Positions 19,874 to 29,086 of a DNA stretch of 64,000 nt are shown here, piece after piece. The stretch covers positions 165,655 through 229,654 of the forward strand of contig NZ_FKBR01000019.1 in the NCBI RefSeq assembly GCF_900078335.1, in the 5' to 3' direction. Position numbers and translations under genes: made by a program. The stretch comes from Bordetella trematum (lineage in GTDB: Bacteria > Pseudomonadota > Gammaproteobacteria > Burkholderiales > Burkholderiaceae_B). The notes below the pieces were generated by a model. It searched no databases. It had not been told where the DNA came from and saw only the letters and a program-made list of their open reading frames with translations. Position 1 is the first letter of the stretch. Every line of letters starts with the position of its first letter.

Positions 19874-21796
19874 ATGTGCGGAATCGTCGGTCTTTGGGGA
19901 CCGCTTGAAGGCAAGGCGCAGATCCTGGCGGAAAGCTGCCAGCGCATTCGTCAGCGCGGACCGGATAGCCAAGGATTCTGGGAAGACAATGACGCAGGCG
20001 TGGCGCTCGGGCATGTACGCCTGGCGATCCAGGACCTGACCGAAGCCGGTCATCAACCGATGGTTTCGGCCTGCGGGCGCTATGTCCTGTCGTACAACGG
20101 CGAGGTCTACAACCACATGGACATGCGCGCCGACCTGGAGCAGACCGGGCAGGCGCCGGCATGGCGCGGCCATTCCGATACCGAAACCCTGCTGGCCTAT
20201 GCGGCGGCGCGCGGCGTGGCGGCGATGCTGCAGGCTGCCGTCGGCATGTGGGCCATCGCCCTGTGGGACCGCCAGGCGCGCAGCCTCGTCCTGGCGCGCG
20301 ACCGGCTGGGCGAGAAGCCGCTGTATTACGGCTATGCGGGCGCCTCGCTGATGTTCGCCTCGCAACTCGGCGGGCTGATGCCGGTGCCGGGCTTTCAGCG
20401 CGACATCGATCGCCATGCGCTGGCGGCCTTCATGCGGCACAACTATGTGCCGGCGCCGCACTCGATCTACGCCGGCGTGCGCAAACTGCCCCCCGGCACC
20501 TGGCTGTCTATCACGCAGGCGCAATTGCGCGCGCACGAGCTGCCCGAGCCCGTGAGCTACTGGTCGGCGCTGGATGTCGCCCGCCAGGGCCAGGATGCGC
20601 CGCGCAGCTTTGCCAACGATAACGAAGCGGCCGACGCCTTGCAGGGCGTGTTGTCGCAGGCGGTGCGTGGCCAGATGCTGTCCGATGTCAGCCTGGGCGC
20701 TTTCCTGTCCGGCGGGGTCGACTCCTCGACCATCGCCGCGCTCATGCAGAGCCAGAGTTCGGCGCCGGTGCGCACCTTCGCCATCGGTTTCGAGGAACCC
20801 GAATACGATGAGGCGCCTTACGCCAAGGCGGTGGCGGCGCATCTGGGCACGGACCACGCGGAGATGTACGTCACCGCGCAGGACGCGTTGGCGATGGTGC
20901 CCAAGCTGGCCGACATCTATGACGAACCGTTCGCCGATTCGTCGCAGATTCCGACTGCGCTGGTGACCCGCATGGCGCGTCAGCACGTCACGGTGGCGCT
21001 CTCCGGTGATGGCGGCGATGAGCTCTTCGGCGGCTATTCGCGTTATTTCCGCGTCTCCGGATGGCAGGCCCGTTTTGCGCGCGTGCCGCGGCCGCTGCGT
21101 CGCCTGGGTGGCGTGGCCATGCGCGCTTCGGCCAGCCTGCCGGGCGGCGGCGCCTGGCGCGGCAAGGTGGGAAAGATGGGGGAACTGCTGGGCGCGGACT
21201 CCGATGGCGAGTTTTACCGCCGTTTCGTGTCGTACTGGAACGACCCGGCGCGGGTGGTGCTGGGCGCGACCGAGCCGTCTTCGGTCTTCGAGCAGCCCAT
21301 GACGGGGCCCTTGTTCGAGTCCATGATGAAGCTGGATACGATCACCTATCTGCCCGACGACATTCTGGTCAAGGTTGACCGCGCCGCCATGGCGGTCAGC
21401 CTGGAGACGCGTGTGCCGCTGCTGGATCACCGGGTCTATGAATTCGCCTGGAGCCTGCCTTTCAAATACAAGGTGCGTGGCGGCAGCGGGAAATGGTTGC
21501 TGCGCCAGGTGTTGTACCGCCATGTGCCGCAGGCGCTGGTCGACCGGCCCAAGCGCGGCTTTGCCGTGCCGCTGGCCAGCTGGCTGCGCGGCCCGCTGCG
21601 CGATTGGGCCGAGGCGTTGCTGGACCCCGTGCGCCTGCGCCAGCAGGGCTGGTTCGAGCCCGAGCCCATTCTGCGCAAGTGGCGCGAGCACACCAGTGGA
21701 CACCGCAAGTGGGACAGCCATCTGTGGGGCGTGCTGATGATGCAGGCCTGGCTGGACCGTTATCAACAAGGCATGACCGATAAGGAACGGGATTAA
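19874..21796 (+). CDS. asnB: Asparagine synthase-like glutamine amidotransferase
   Basis: 640 residues with the full two-domain AsnB layout: N-terminal glutaminase starting MCGIVG (Cys2 nucleophile after Met removal), SYNGEVYNH, and a C-terminal ATP-pyrophosphatase domain with SGGVDSS (residues 279-285), SGDGGDELFGGY and LPDDILVKVDRA. In a polysaccharide locus containing WbpO and WbpP homologues, the natural parallel is WbpS, which is thought to amidate a GalNAcA residue or its nucleotide sugar to the uronamide. That role is inferred from context; true asparagine synthesis cannot be excluded. Its stop codon overlaps the next start by one base. Confidence 0.88.
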   Translation: MCGIVGLWGPLEGKAQILAESCQRIRQRGPDSQGFWEDNDAGVALGHVRLAIQDLTEAGHQPMVSACGRYVLSYNGEVYNHMDMRADLEQTGQAPAWRGHSDTETLLAYAAARGVAAMLQAAVGMWAIALWDRQARSLVLARDRLGEKPLYYGYAGASLMFASQLGGLMPVPGFQRDIDRHALAAFMRHNYVPAPHSIYAGVRKLPPGTWLSITQAQLRAHELPEPVSYWSALDVARQGQDAPRSFANDNEAADALQGVLSQAVRGQMLSDVSLGAFLSGGVDSSTIAALMQSQSSAPVRTFAIGFEEPEYDEAPYAKAVAAHLGTDHAEMYVTAQDALAMVPKLADIYDEPFADSSQIPTALVTRMARQHVTVALSGDGGDELFGGYSRYFRVSGWQARFARVPRPLRRLGGVAMRASASLPGGGAWRGKVGKMGELLGADSDGEFYRRFVSYWNDPARVVLGATEPSSVFEQPMTGPLFESMMKLDTITYLPDDILVKVDRAAMAVSLETRVPLLDHRVYEFAWSLPFKYKVRGGSGKWLLRQVLYRHVPQALVDRPKRGFAVPLASWLRGPLRDWAEALLDPVRLRQQGWFEPEPILRKWREHTSGHRKWDSHLWGVLMMQAWLDRYQQGMTDKERD

Positions 21797-22908
21797 TGAA
21801 AATAGTGCTCGCCGTCAGTTCGATGCAGGCAGGAGGCGCCGAAAGGGTGGCCGCGACGTTGGCCAATGCCTGGTCAGCGCGTGGCGATCATGTGACGCTG
21901 TTGCCCACCTTCTCTGGCGGTGGCACTTGTTTCTATCCCTTGTCAGATGAGGTCGAGCTGTTGTGGCTCGCCGATGAGGTGCCGGCGCGCGGCCTGTGGG
22001 GCGCGTTCAAGCGCCTGCTGGGCCTGCGGCGCCTGATCCGCGAGCGGCGCCCCGATGTGGTGGTGTCCTTTCTCACCAACGTGAACGTGGCGGCCATCCT
22101 GGCTACGCGCGGCCTGGGCGTGCCGTTGATCGTCTGCGAGCGTACCAACCCGGCGGTAGAAACCAACACCAGCCAGGTGTGGCGGCGCCTGCGTCGTTGG
22201 CTGTATCCCCGCGCCGAGATCGTGACCGTGCAGGCCGAGGCCACGGTGGCGCCATTCGCCGCTCAGGTGCCCGGCCTGAAGGATCTGGCCGTGATCCCCA
22301 ATCCGCTGCCACCCGAATTGCTCGATGCCCCGCATGCGCCGCTTGCGCCAGATGCCCAGGGCCGGCGCCGTCTGTGCGCCATGGGTCGGCTGGTGCCGGA
22401 CAAGCAGTTTGATCTGCTGATCGATGTCTTCGCTGATCTCGCGGCACGCCATCCCGACTGGGATCTCTGGATCTGGGGCGAGGGGCCGCAACGCGAGGCG
22501 CTGCAGGCGCGCATCGACGGGCTTGGCCTGGCCTCGCGCGTGTCCTTGCTGGGGCGCACCGACGCGCCCTGGGAGGCATTGTCACAGGCCAGCGCCTTTG
22601 TGCTGTGCTCGGCCGTGGAAGGTTTCCCCAACGTCTTGCTGGAAGCCATGTCGCTGGGCTTGCCCTGCGTGGCCTTCGATTGTCCCAGCGGCCCGCGCGA
22701 GATGAGTCGTGGCGGTCAGGATGCCTTGCTGGTGCCGGCTGCAGACCGCCAGGCGCTGGGCGAGTCCCTGGAGCGCGTGATGGGGGACGCTGCCTTGCGC
22801 GCCAGCCTGGGTGCGCAGGGCGCCGCCTCGGTGCGTCGCCGCTACGCCTTGCCTGCCGTGCTGGCCGAGTGGGACACCTTGATTGCCCGGGCGCAAAGGA
22901 AACGTTGA
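21796..22908 (+). CDS. GT4-family glycosyltransferase
   Basis: 370 residues. N-terminal SSMQAGGAERVAATLA, WGEGPQREAL, and C-terminal EGFPNVLLEAMSLG followed by CPSGPRE mark a retaining GT-B enzyme of family GT4, similar to PglJ/WbnH-type N-acetylgalactosaminyl transferases. It overlaps asnB by 1 nt and the next gene by 1 nt, so the genes are translationally coupled. Specificity unknown. Confidence 0.85.
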   Translation: MKIVLAVSSMQAGGAERVAATLANAWSARGDHVTLLPTFSGGGTCFYPLSDEVELLWLADEVPARGLWGAFKRLLGLRRLIRERRPDVVVSFLTNVNVAAILATRGLGVPLIVCERTNPAVETNTSQVWRRLRRWLYPRAEIVTVQAEATVAPFAAQVPGLKDLAVIPNPLPPELLDAPHAPLAPDAQGRRRLCAMGRLVPDKQFDLLIDVFADLAARHPDWDLWIWGEGPQREALQARIDGLGLASRVSLLGRTDAPWEALSQASAFVLCSAVEGFPNVLLEAMSLGLPCVAFDCPSGPREMSRGGQDALLVPAADRQALGESLERVMGDAALRASLGAQGAASVRRRYALPAVLAEWDTLIARAQRKR

Positions 22909-24050
22909 TGCGCATCGCTCATATCATTACCGGGTTGGGGCAGGGCGGGGCCGAGGCGGTGTTGTTCCGGCTGGCCACCTGGGCCGATACGCCCACGCGC
23001 CATGTCGTGATCTCGCTGACCGATGAGGGCGTCTACGGCCCGCGCCTGCGTGCAGCCGGCATCACGGTTCATGCGCTGGGCCTGGCGCGAGGCCGCATCA
23101 CGCTGGGCGCCATGCTGCAATTGCGCGCGCTGCTGCGCGAGGAGGCACCCGACGCAGTGCAGACCTGGATGTATCACGCCGACCTGATCGGGGGCGTGGC
23201 AGCCCGGCTGGCGGGGATCCGTGCCGTGGCCTGGGGCATCCGCAACTCCGGCAATCATCTGGATCGCAGCAGTCGCTCGGCTCGTCTGGTGCTGGGGTTG
23301 TGCGCCCGGTTGTCGGCCTGGGTGCCGCGCGCCATCGTGTGTGCTGCCCAGGACGCAGCCAGGCGCCATCAGGCGCTGGGTTACCGGGGCGAGAAGATGG
23401 TGGTGATCCCCAATGGCTATGACCTGTCGCGCTATGCGCCCGACCCCGAGGCCGGTGCGCGCATGCGGGCGCGCTGGGAGGTGCCGCAGGATGTGGCGCT
23501 GGTCGGGTGCGTGGCCCGTTGGGATCCGCTGAAAGATCATGCCAATCTGCTGGGGGCGCTGGCCGCCTTGCGGCAGCAGCAGGGCGGCGCCGCGGTGCGC
23601 TGCGTGCTGGTCGGGCGCGGCATGACGCCGGCCAACGGCGAACTGCTGGCCTTGATTGAGGCCCAAGGATTGACCGGCAGCGTGCTGCTGGCCGGCCCCA
23701 GCGATGATATTCCGGCCGTCATGAACGCCCTTGATGTGCACGTGCTCTCCAGCTGCGCGGAGGGTTTTCCCAATGTGGTGGCCGAGGCCATGGCCTGCGG
23801 CACGCCCTGCGTGGTGACGGATGTGGGCGATGCGGCCCATATCGTCGGTGAGACGGCCGTGGTGGTGCCGCCGCAGCAGCCGCAGGCGCTGGCCGACGGC
23901 CTGGCGCAGATGCTGGCCCGGGTTGCCGGTCATGGGCGGGCGGCCACGGGCGAGCCGGGCCGCCAGCGCGTGTTGTCGATGTTCGATCTGGCGCGCATGG
24001 TGCAGGCCTATGAAGCCGTATGGCGGCGTATCGCAGGGGGACGCGCATGA
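22908..24050 (+). CDS. GT4-family glycosyltransferase
   Basis: 380 residues from the ATG at 22908, which overlaps the previous stop codon (TGATG). A longer in-frame reading would run back inside the previous gene and is rejected. Motifs: ITGLGQGGAEAVLFRL near the N-terminus, RWDPLKDH, and EGFPNVVAEAMACG with its E-x7-E pair. GT-B fold, retaining. Sugar specificity unknown; it belongs to the same translationally coupled glycan operon. Confidence 0.85.
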   Translation: MRIAHIITGLGQGGAEAVLFRLATWADTPTRHVVISLTDEGVYGPRLRAAGITVHALGLARGRITLGAMLQLRALLREEAPDAVQTWMYHADLIGGVAARLAGIRAVAWGIRNSGNHLDRSSRSARLVLGLCARLSAWVPRAIVCAAQDAARRHQALGYRGEKMVVIPNGYDLSRYAPDPEAGARMRARWEVPQDVALVGCVARWDPLKDHANLLGALAALRQQQGGAAVRCVLVGRGMTPANGELLALIEAQGLTGSVLLAGPSDDIPAVMNALDVHVLSSCAEGFPNVVAEAMACGTPCVVTDVGDAAHIVGETAVVVPPQQPQALADGLAQMLARVAGHGRAATGEPGRQRVLSMFDLARMVQAYEAVWRRIAGGRA

Positions 24051-25186
24051 GCGCCAAACGCTTGCTCTTCGTGGTGAACAATCCCGCCTTTTTCCTGTCG
24101 CATCGCGTGGCGCTGGCCACCGCGGCCCAGGCCGAGGGCTATGACGTCCATGTCGCCACCATGGATGGTCCGGCCGTGGCGCGTATCCAGGCGCTGGGCA
24201 TGGTGCATCATCCCATTCCCATGAGCCGCAGTGGCAAACGGCCCTTGCAGGAGCTGGGGACGCTGTGGGCCCTGTACCGCCTGTTCCGGCGGCTGAAGCC
24301 CGATCTGGTGCATCTGGTGACCATCAAGCCGGTGCTGTACGGCGGGATCGCCGCGCGTCTGGCCCGGGTGCCGGGCATGGTGGCCGCGATCTCGGGCCTG
24401 GGCTACATCTTCATGGCCGAAGGCTGGCTGGCCCGGCCGGTGCGCAGCGTCGTGGTCCGGCTTTATCGCCTGGCGCTGGGGCATCGCAACAGCCGGGTGA
24501 TTTTCCAGAACCGCAACGACCGCGACGTCCTCGAACGCCTGGGCGCGGTGCGGCCAGGGCAGGTCGAAATGATCCGCGGCTCGGGCGTGGACCTGACGCA
24601 GTTCCGCGCCACGCCCGCGCCACCCACCCCGCCGGTGGTGGCGCTCATGGTGGCGCGCCTGCTGCGCGACAAGGGGGTCGATGAGTTTGTCGCCGCAGCC
24701 ACGCTGCTGCGCCAGCAGGGTCTGCAGGTGGTGCTGCGGCTGGCCGGCGGCATCGATCCGGGCAATCCCACCTCCGTGAGCGCCGAGACGCTGCAAGCCT
24801 GGCAACAGGCCGGTACGGTCGAACTGCTGGGGGAGTGCGAAGACGTGGCCAGCCTGTATGCCCAGGCCCACATCGCCGTCTTGCCGTCATACCGCGAAGG
24901 CTTGCCGAAGTCGTTGATCGAGGCGGCGGCCTGTGGCCGCGCCGTGGTCACCACCGATGTGCCGGGCTGCCGGGACGCGATCGAGCCGGGCCAGACCGGC
25001 TTGCTGGTGCCGGCGCGCGATGCGGTGGCGCTGGCCGCGGCCATTGCCCGCCTGGCCGTCGATGACGGGTTGCGCGAACGCATGGGGCAGGCCGCGCGCG
25101 AGCTCGCCGAGCGCGAATTTTCCCTGCAGGATGTCTGCCGCCGCCATCTGGATATCTACGCCAGCCTGCTGGCGCAGGCCGGCTGA
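24047..25186 (+). CDS. GT4-family glycosyltransferase (PglA/WbpT-like)
   Basis: 379 residues from the ATG at 24047 (ATGA overlap with the previous gene). The N-terminus with a VVNNPAFFLSHR segment and the LVHLVTIKPVLYGG and YREGLPKSLIEAAACG motifs place it in the PglA/WbpT subgroup, whose characterised members add GalNAc or GalNAcA-type residues to undecaprenyl-linked sugars. This fits a cluster predicted to make UDP-GalNAcA. It is the last gene of the operon and meets the convergent pgi 8 nt later. No polymerase (Wzy) or chain-length regulator follows. Confidence 0.85.
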   Translation: MSAKRLLFVVNNPAFFLSHRVALATAAQAEGYDVHVATMDGPAVARIQALGMVHHPIPMSRSGKRPLQELGTLWALYRLFRRLKPDLVHLVTIKPVLYGGIAARLARVPGMVAAISGLGYIFMAEGWLARPVRSVVVRLYRLALGHRNSRVIFQNRNDRDVLERLGAVRPGQVEMIRGSGVDLTQFRATPAPPTPPVVALMVARLLRDKGVDEFVAAATLLRQQGLQVVLRLAGGIDPGNPTSVSAETLQAWQQAGTVELLGECEDVASLYAQAHIAVLPSYREGLPKSLIEAAACGRAVVTTDVPGCRDAIEPGQTGLLVPARDAVALAAAIARLAVDDGLRERMGQAARELAEREFSLQDVCRRHLDIYASLLAQAG

Positions 25187-25194
25187 GGGGCGTT

Positions 25195-26763
25195 TCAGTC
25201 GCGCTGGCGCGAGAGCGTCTCGATCCAGTGGCGGGTCGAGGGGTCTTCGGCCGAGAGCGAGCCGCTGGGCTTGTCCAGCTCGTTCATGATGCCGCGTGCC
25301 AGGACCTTGCCGAACTCCACGCCCCACTGATCGAAGGGGTTGATGCCCCACAGCACGCCCTGGGTGAACACCTTGTGCTCGTACAGGGCGAGCAGGGCGC
25401 CGAGGTGGTGGGCCGTCATGGCGGGCATCACGATCAGCGTCGAGGGGCGTCGGCCCGGATGCACGCGGTGCTGGGCCAGGACATGGGCTTCGTGCTCGTC
25501 GCAGACCCGCTTGCGGGTGTCATGCAGCGCTTCTTCGAAAGAAGTGCCGCGCAGCAGCGCCGCCCGCTGGGCCAGGCAGTTGGCGATCAGCAGGCGGTGG
25601 TGGTCCAGGTAGAGGTGGTCGGGACGGGCGCAGACAATGAAGTCGACCGGCGCGCCGGCCGTATCCTGGTGCAGCCACTGGAAGAAGGTGTGCTGGCAGT
25701 CGGTGCCCGTCATGCCCCAGACGGCCGGCCCGGTGGGCACGCCGGCCGGGCTGCCGTCGCGCGTGGCGACCTTGCCCAATGATTCCATTTCCAGTTGCTG
25801 GGCCCAGGCGATCAGGTGCGCCAGGCGCGAGTCGTAGGGCGCCAGCGCCAGCGAACTGAATCCCAGCACACTGCGGTTGGCCAGTCCGGCCAACGCCATC
25901 TGGACCGGGGCGTTTTCCGCCAGCGGCGCATTCAGGAAGTGCTGGTCCATGTCGGCGGCGCCCGCCAACAGCTCGTCGAAGGTGTCGCAGCCCAGCGCCA
26001 GGGCGATGGGCAGGCCGATGGCCGACCAGAGCGAATAGCGCCCGCCCACCCAGTCCCACAGGCGGAAGATGCGTTCGGGCGCGATGCCGAAGTCCTCGGC
26101 CGCCTGGACATTGGCGGTGATGGCCACGACCTGCTTGAGCGGGTCGGCCACGCCGGCTTCGCGCAGCCACTGGATGGCGACCTGCGCGTTGGCCAGCGGC
26201 TCGGTGGTGGTGAAGGACTTGGACGCCACAATCACCAGCGTGCTGTGCGGATCCAGGTGCAGCGTGGAGTCTTCCACGGCGTGCGAGTCGACGTTGGAAG
26301 CAAAGCGCACTTCGCGTTGCAGGCCCTGGTGGCGCAGGGCGCGGGCCACCAGCCGCGGGCCCCAGTCGCTGCCGCCTATCCCCAGGTGCAGCACGTTCTG
26401 GTAGGCGCCCCGGGCGTTGGCATCGGCGACGAAGCGGCGTATGCGCTCGCGCTCGCCGAGCACGGCCTCGGCCACGGCAGCCGGCGGCTGGGCTGCCCGC
26501 AGGGCGGTGTGCCAGGCCGGGCGATGTTCGGTCCAGTTGACCTCGCCGCCGTCGAACAGGGCGCGGCGGGCCGCATTCAGCCCCTGTTGTTCGCACAAGG
26601 CCTGGGCCGCGCGCTCCAGGTCGGGCGACTGCACCTGGGCCGTCAGGTCCACGGTCAGGCTGGCGGCTTCGATGAGGCGCAGATGTTCGCCGCTTAGCGA
26701 AGCATCGCGCACGGCATCGGCAAAATCCTGCCACGCCGGAGTCGAATCAAGCGGCACGCTCAT
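25195..26763 (-). CDS. pgi: Glucose-6-phosphate isomerase
   Basis: 522 residues; interconverts glucose-6-phosphate and fructose-6-phosphate. Clear signatures are LGIGGSDWGPRLV, SKSFTTTEPLAN, VGGRYSLWSAIGLP and NPFDQWGVEFGK with the C-terminal active-site region. It lies 15 nt after the phosphomannomutase/phosphoglucomutase gene on the same strand and probably shares its transcript. Convergent with the glycan operon: together these enzymes feed fructose-6-phosphate and hexose-1-phosphates towards nucleotide sugars. Confidence 0.97.
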   Translation of the reverse strand: MSVPLDSTPAWQDFADAVRDASLSGEHLRLIEAASLTVDLTAQVQSPDLERAAQALCEQQGLNAARRALFDGGEVNWTEHRPAWHTALRAAQPPAAVAEAVLGERERIRRFVADANARGAYQNVLHLGIGGSDWGPRLVARALRHQGLQREVRFASNVDSHAVEDSTLHLDPHSTLVIVASKSFTTTEPLANAQVAIQWLREAGVADPLKQVVAITANVQAAEDFGIAPERIFRLWDWVGGRYSLWSAIGLPIALALGCDTFDELLAGAADMDQHFLNAPLAENAPVQMALAGLANRSVLGFSSLALAPYDSRLAHLIAWAQQLEMESLGKVATRDGSPAGVPTGPAVWGMTGTDCQHTFFQWLHQDTAGAPVDFIVCARPDHLYLDHHRLLIANCLAQRAALLRGTSFEEALHDTRKRVCDEHEAHVLAQHRVHPGRRPSTLIVMPAMTAHHLGALLALYEHKVFTQGVLWGINPFDQWGVEFGKVLARGIMNELDKPSGSLSAEDPSTRHWIETLSRQRD

Positions 26764-26778
26764 GATGGGAGTAATGGC

Positions 26779-28164
26779 TCAGAAAGGCAGTTGGGCGTTG
26801 GGGGCCAGGCGCAGCAATTCGCGCTTGAAGAGATCCTGGATCCGGGACAGGGCGGCGGCATCCTCTGCCTCGAACCGAAGCACCACCACGGGTGTGGTGT
26901 TGGAGGCGCGGGCCAGGCCGAAACCGTCCTTGAATTCGGCGCGCACGCCGTCGATGGTGATCAGCTGCAGCGCGTCGTCGAAGCGGCCCCCGGCCTGCAG
27001 TTCGCGGATCAACGCATGCGGCTGGCCCTCCTCCATTTCGAGCTTGAGCTCGGGGGTGGAGACCGCCGTGGGCAGCGCTTCGAGCACGGACGACGGATCG
27101 GCCTCGCGCGAGACGATTTCCAGCAGGCGCGCGCCGGTATACAGCCCGTCGTCAAAGCCGTACCAGCGTTCCTTGAAGAAGATGTGGCCGCTCATTTCGC
27201 CGGCCAGCGGCGCGCCGGTTTCGGCCAGCTTGGCCTTGACCAGCGAGTGGCCGGTCTGCCACATCAGCGGCTTGCCGCCAGCGGCTTCGACGGCCAGCCC
27301 CACGTGGCGGCTGCACTTGACGTCATAGATGATGGTCTCGCCCGGGCAGCGGGTAAGCACGTCGCGCGCAAACAGGATGAGCTGGCGGTCAGGCCAGATG
27401 ATCTGGCCGGATTTGGTCACCACGCCCAGTCGGTCGCCGTCGCCATCGAAGGCCAGGCCCAGTTCGCAGTCGGTGGTGGCCAGGCAATGGATCAGATCCT
27501 GCAGGTTGGCCGGGTCGGCCGGGTCCGGGTGATGGTTGGGAAAGCTGCCGTCGACCTCACAGAACAATTCGGTGACTTCGCAGCCCAGGGCACGAAAGAG
27601 CGCCGGTGCGATGGCGCCGGCCACGCCGTTGCCGCAATCGATGGCGATTTTCATCGGGCGCGCGAGCTTTACGCCGGCGGCCACGCGTGCGATGTAGTCG
27701 GGTACCAGATCCAGGCTGCGGCGCGTGCCGGGGCGGGCCGCAGCCGGCGCCTCGGCGGCCTGCATGGCCTCGCGCAGGGCCAGCACGTCGTCGCCATAGA
27801 TGGCGCGTCCGCCCAGCATCATCTTGAAGCCGTTGTACTTGGGAGGGTTATGGCTGCCGGTGATCGCCACGCCGGCGCCGGTTTCACGCGTGAACGCGCC
27901 GAAATAAACCAGCGGCGTAGGCACGCGGCCGATATCCAGCGTATCTACCCCGCCCTCGAGAATGCCTTCCTGGAGCGCCGTGGACAGCTCCGGGCTGCTG
28001 AGCCGCCCGTCGTAGCCAATGACGAGTTCCTGGTTGCCCTCCTGTTTGGCACGTTCGGCCAGAGCACGGCCCAGCGCGCGGGCGAAAACCGTGTCGATCA
28101 GATCGGGTACGGTGCCGCGGATATCGTAGGCTTTGAAAACCGAAGCAGGGAAGGTTTGATTCAC
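26779..28164 (-). CDS. algC: Phosphomannomutase/phosphoglucomutase
   Basis: 461 residues using the GTG at 28164, which has an AAGGA ribosome-binding site 7-8 nt upstream and starts the typical FPASVFKAYDIRG segment. An upstream ATG would add ten atypical residues. The alpha-D-phosphohexomutase features are complete: phosphoserine loop TGSHNPPKYNG, metal-binding DGDGDRLG, sugar-binding GEMSGH, and the C-terminal phosphate-binding domain. It isomerises glucose- and mannose-6-phosphate to the 1-phosphates, a supply step for LPS and exopolysaccharide. First gene of an operon with pgi. Confidence 0.92.
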   Translation of the reverse strand: MNQTFPASVFKAYDIRGTVPDLIDTVFARALGRALAERAKQEGNQELVIGYDGRLSSPELSTALQEGILEGGVDTLDIGRVPTPLVYFGAFTRETGAGVAITGSHNPPKYNGFKMMLGGRAIYGDDVLALREAMQAAEAPAAARPGTRRSLDLVPDYIARVAAGVKLARPMKIAIDCGNGVAGAIAPALFRALGCEVTELFCEVDGSFPNHHPDPADPANLQDLIHCLATTDCELGLAFDGDGDRLGVVTKSGQIIWPDRQLILFARDVLTRCPGETIIYDVKCSRHVGLAVEAAGGKPLMWQTGHSLVKAKLAETGAPLAGEMSGHIFFKERWYGFDDGLYTGARLLEIVSREADPSSVLEALPTAVSTPELKLEMEEGQPHALIRELQAGGRFDDALQLITIDGVRAEFKDGFGLARASNTTPVVVLRFEAEDAAALSRIQDLFKRELLRLAPNAQLPF

Positions 28165-28360
28165 GGAAAATCCTTTTGACTTGCGGGGCAGCATTATTGG
28201 CGTGATTATCCCCTATTTCCATTGCAGTCTGTGTGGATATACCGTCGGGCATTCATCATGAGGTTGCCGCAGGTAACGGGCCACGCCCGGCAGCTGCGTG
28301 AAAATGAAACTTTTGTAGAAGTGCTACGCTTATTGCATGAATTTGAACGGGAGGTGGCAT

Positions 28361-28972
28361 ATGGATGCCAAGACTTCGTTCGAGACTTCGCTGGCCAGCG
28401 GGGCCGGCGCAGCAGAACGCCGACTCGATATCCATGTCGTGGTGCATGAGGATGGCCGCATCGATGCCGGCCGGGCCTGGGAACGCTGCGTATGGCGTGA
28501 CCAACGTGTCCTGATCGCCGAATGCCCTGCGCCCCGGCTGGCGCCCCGCATGGAACAAACCCTGCGCGATGTCGCCATGCGCATTGCCGCCGACCGCGGC
28601 TGGATGGGCCTGGGCACCGTGGTGTTCTCGCTCGACGACGTCAGCGGCCTGTTCCGCCTCATCGAGGCCACCCTGCAGCCCAGCAGCGGCAAAGCCGCCC
28701 TCATGGAGCCGCTGGCCGCCCATGCCCTGGAAGTCCATATCGGCGCTTGCGCCGCCCTGGGCCGCCCCGGCGCCAATCTGCTGGTCTGGGGCACCACGCG
28801 CGGCGATGCCCTGCGGCGGGCCTACAAGGCCATCACCGACATGCCGGGGCTGGTCGTGCCCGAGAGGGCCTTTCTGCTCAACCGCATCGCATCGCCGGCG
28901 TTCTGCTCCGGCCTGACCGGCGCCCGCCTGGCGCGCATCTCCGACTGGAGCGATCACCGCGCCGCCAGCTAG
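28361..28972 (+). CDS. Orphan, degenerate biotin-carboxylase-like protein
   Basis: 203 residues from the ATG at 28361, chosen for its GGGAGG ribosome-binding site 6 nt upstream (an ATG at 28337 would add eight). From about residue 22 it follows the C-lobe of biotin carboxylase in order: a strand pair and Gly-Arg turn, an ERCVWRDQRVLIAECPAP stretch where carboxylases have ERDCS-QRRHQK-EEAPAP, then GLGTVVFSLDD where they have GAGTVEFLLD, then IEATLQ where they have the catalytic IEMNPR-QVEH. The essential Asn and Arg are missing. The N-terminal domain and ATP lid (~200 residues) are absent. It cannot be an active carboxylase; a regulatory, binding or relic protein is possible. It stands alone, with its own promoter region. 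Confidence 0.65.
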   Translation: MDAKTSFETSLASGAGAAERRLDIHVVVHEDGRIDAGRAWERCVWRDQRVLIAECPAPRLAPRMEQTLRDVAMRIAADRGWMGLGTVVFSLDDVSGLFRLIEATLQPSSGKAALMEPLAAHALEVHIGACAALGRPGANLLVWGTTRGDALRRAYKAITDMPGLVVPERAFLLNRIASPAFCSGLTGARLARISDWSDHRAAS

Positions 28973-29086
28973 GCCGCCGGGGGTGGCATTGCGCCTCCCG
29001 GTCAGGCCGCGCTGACCCTACAATAAGGCGCTGTTTCTGCATCGACGCCCGGCATTGCGCCGGGTGCTACCGCGAGAGCGCCTGAC

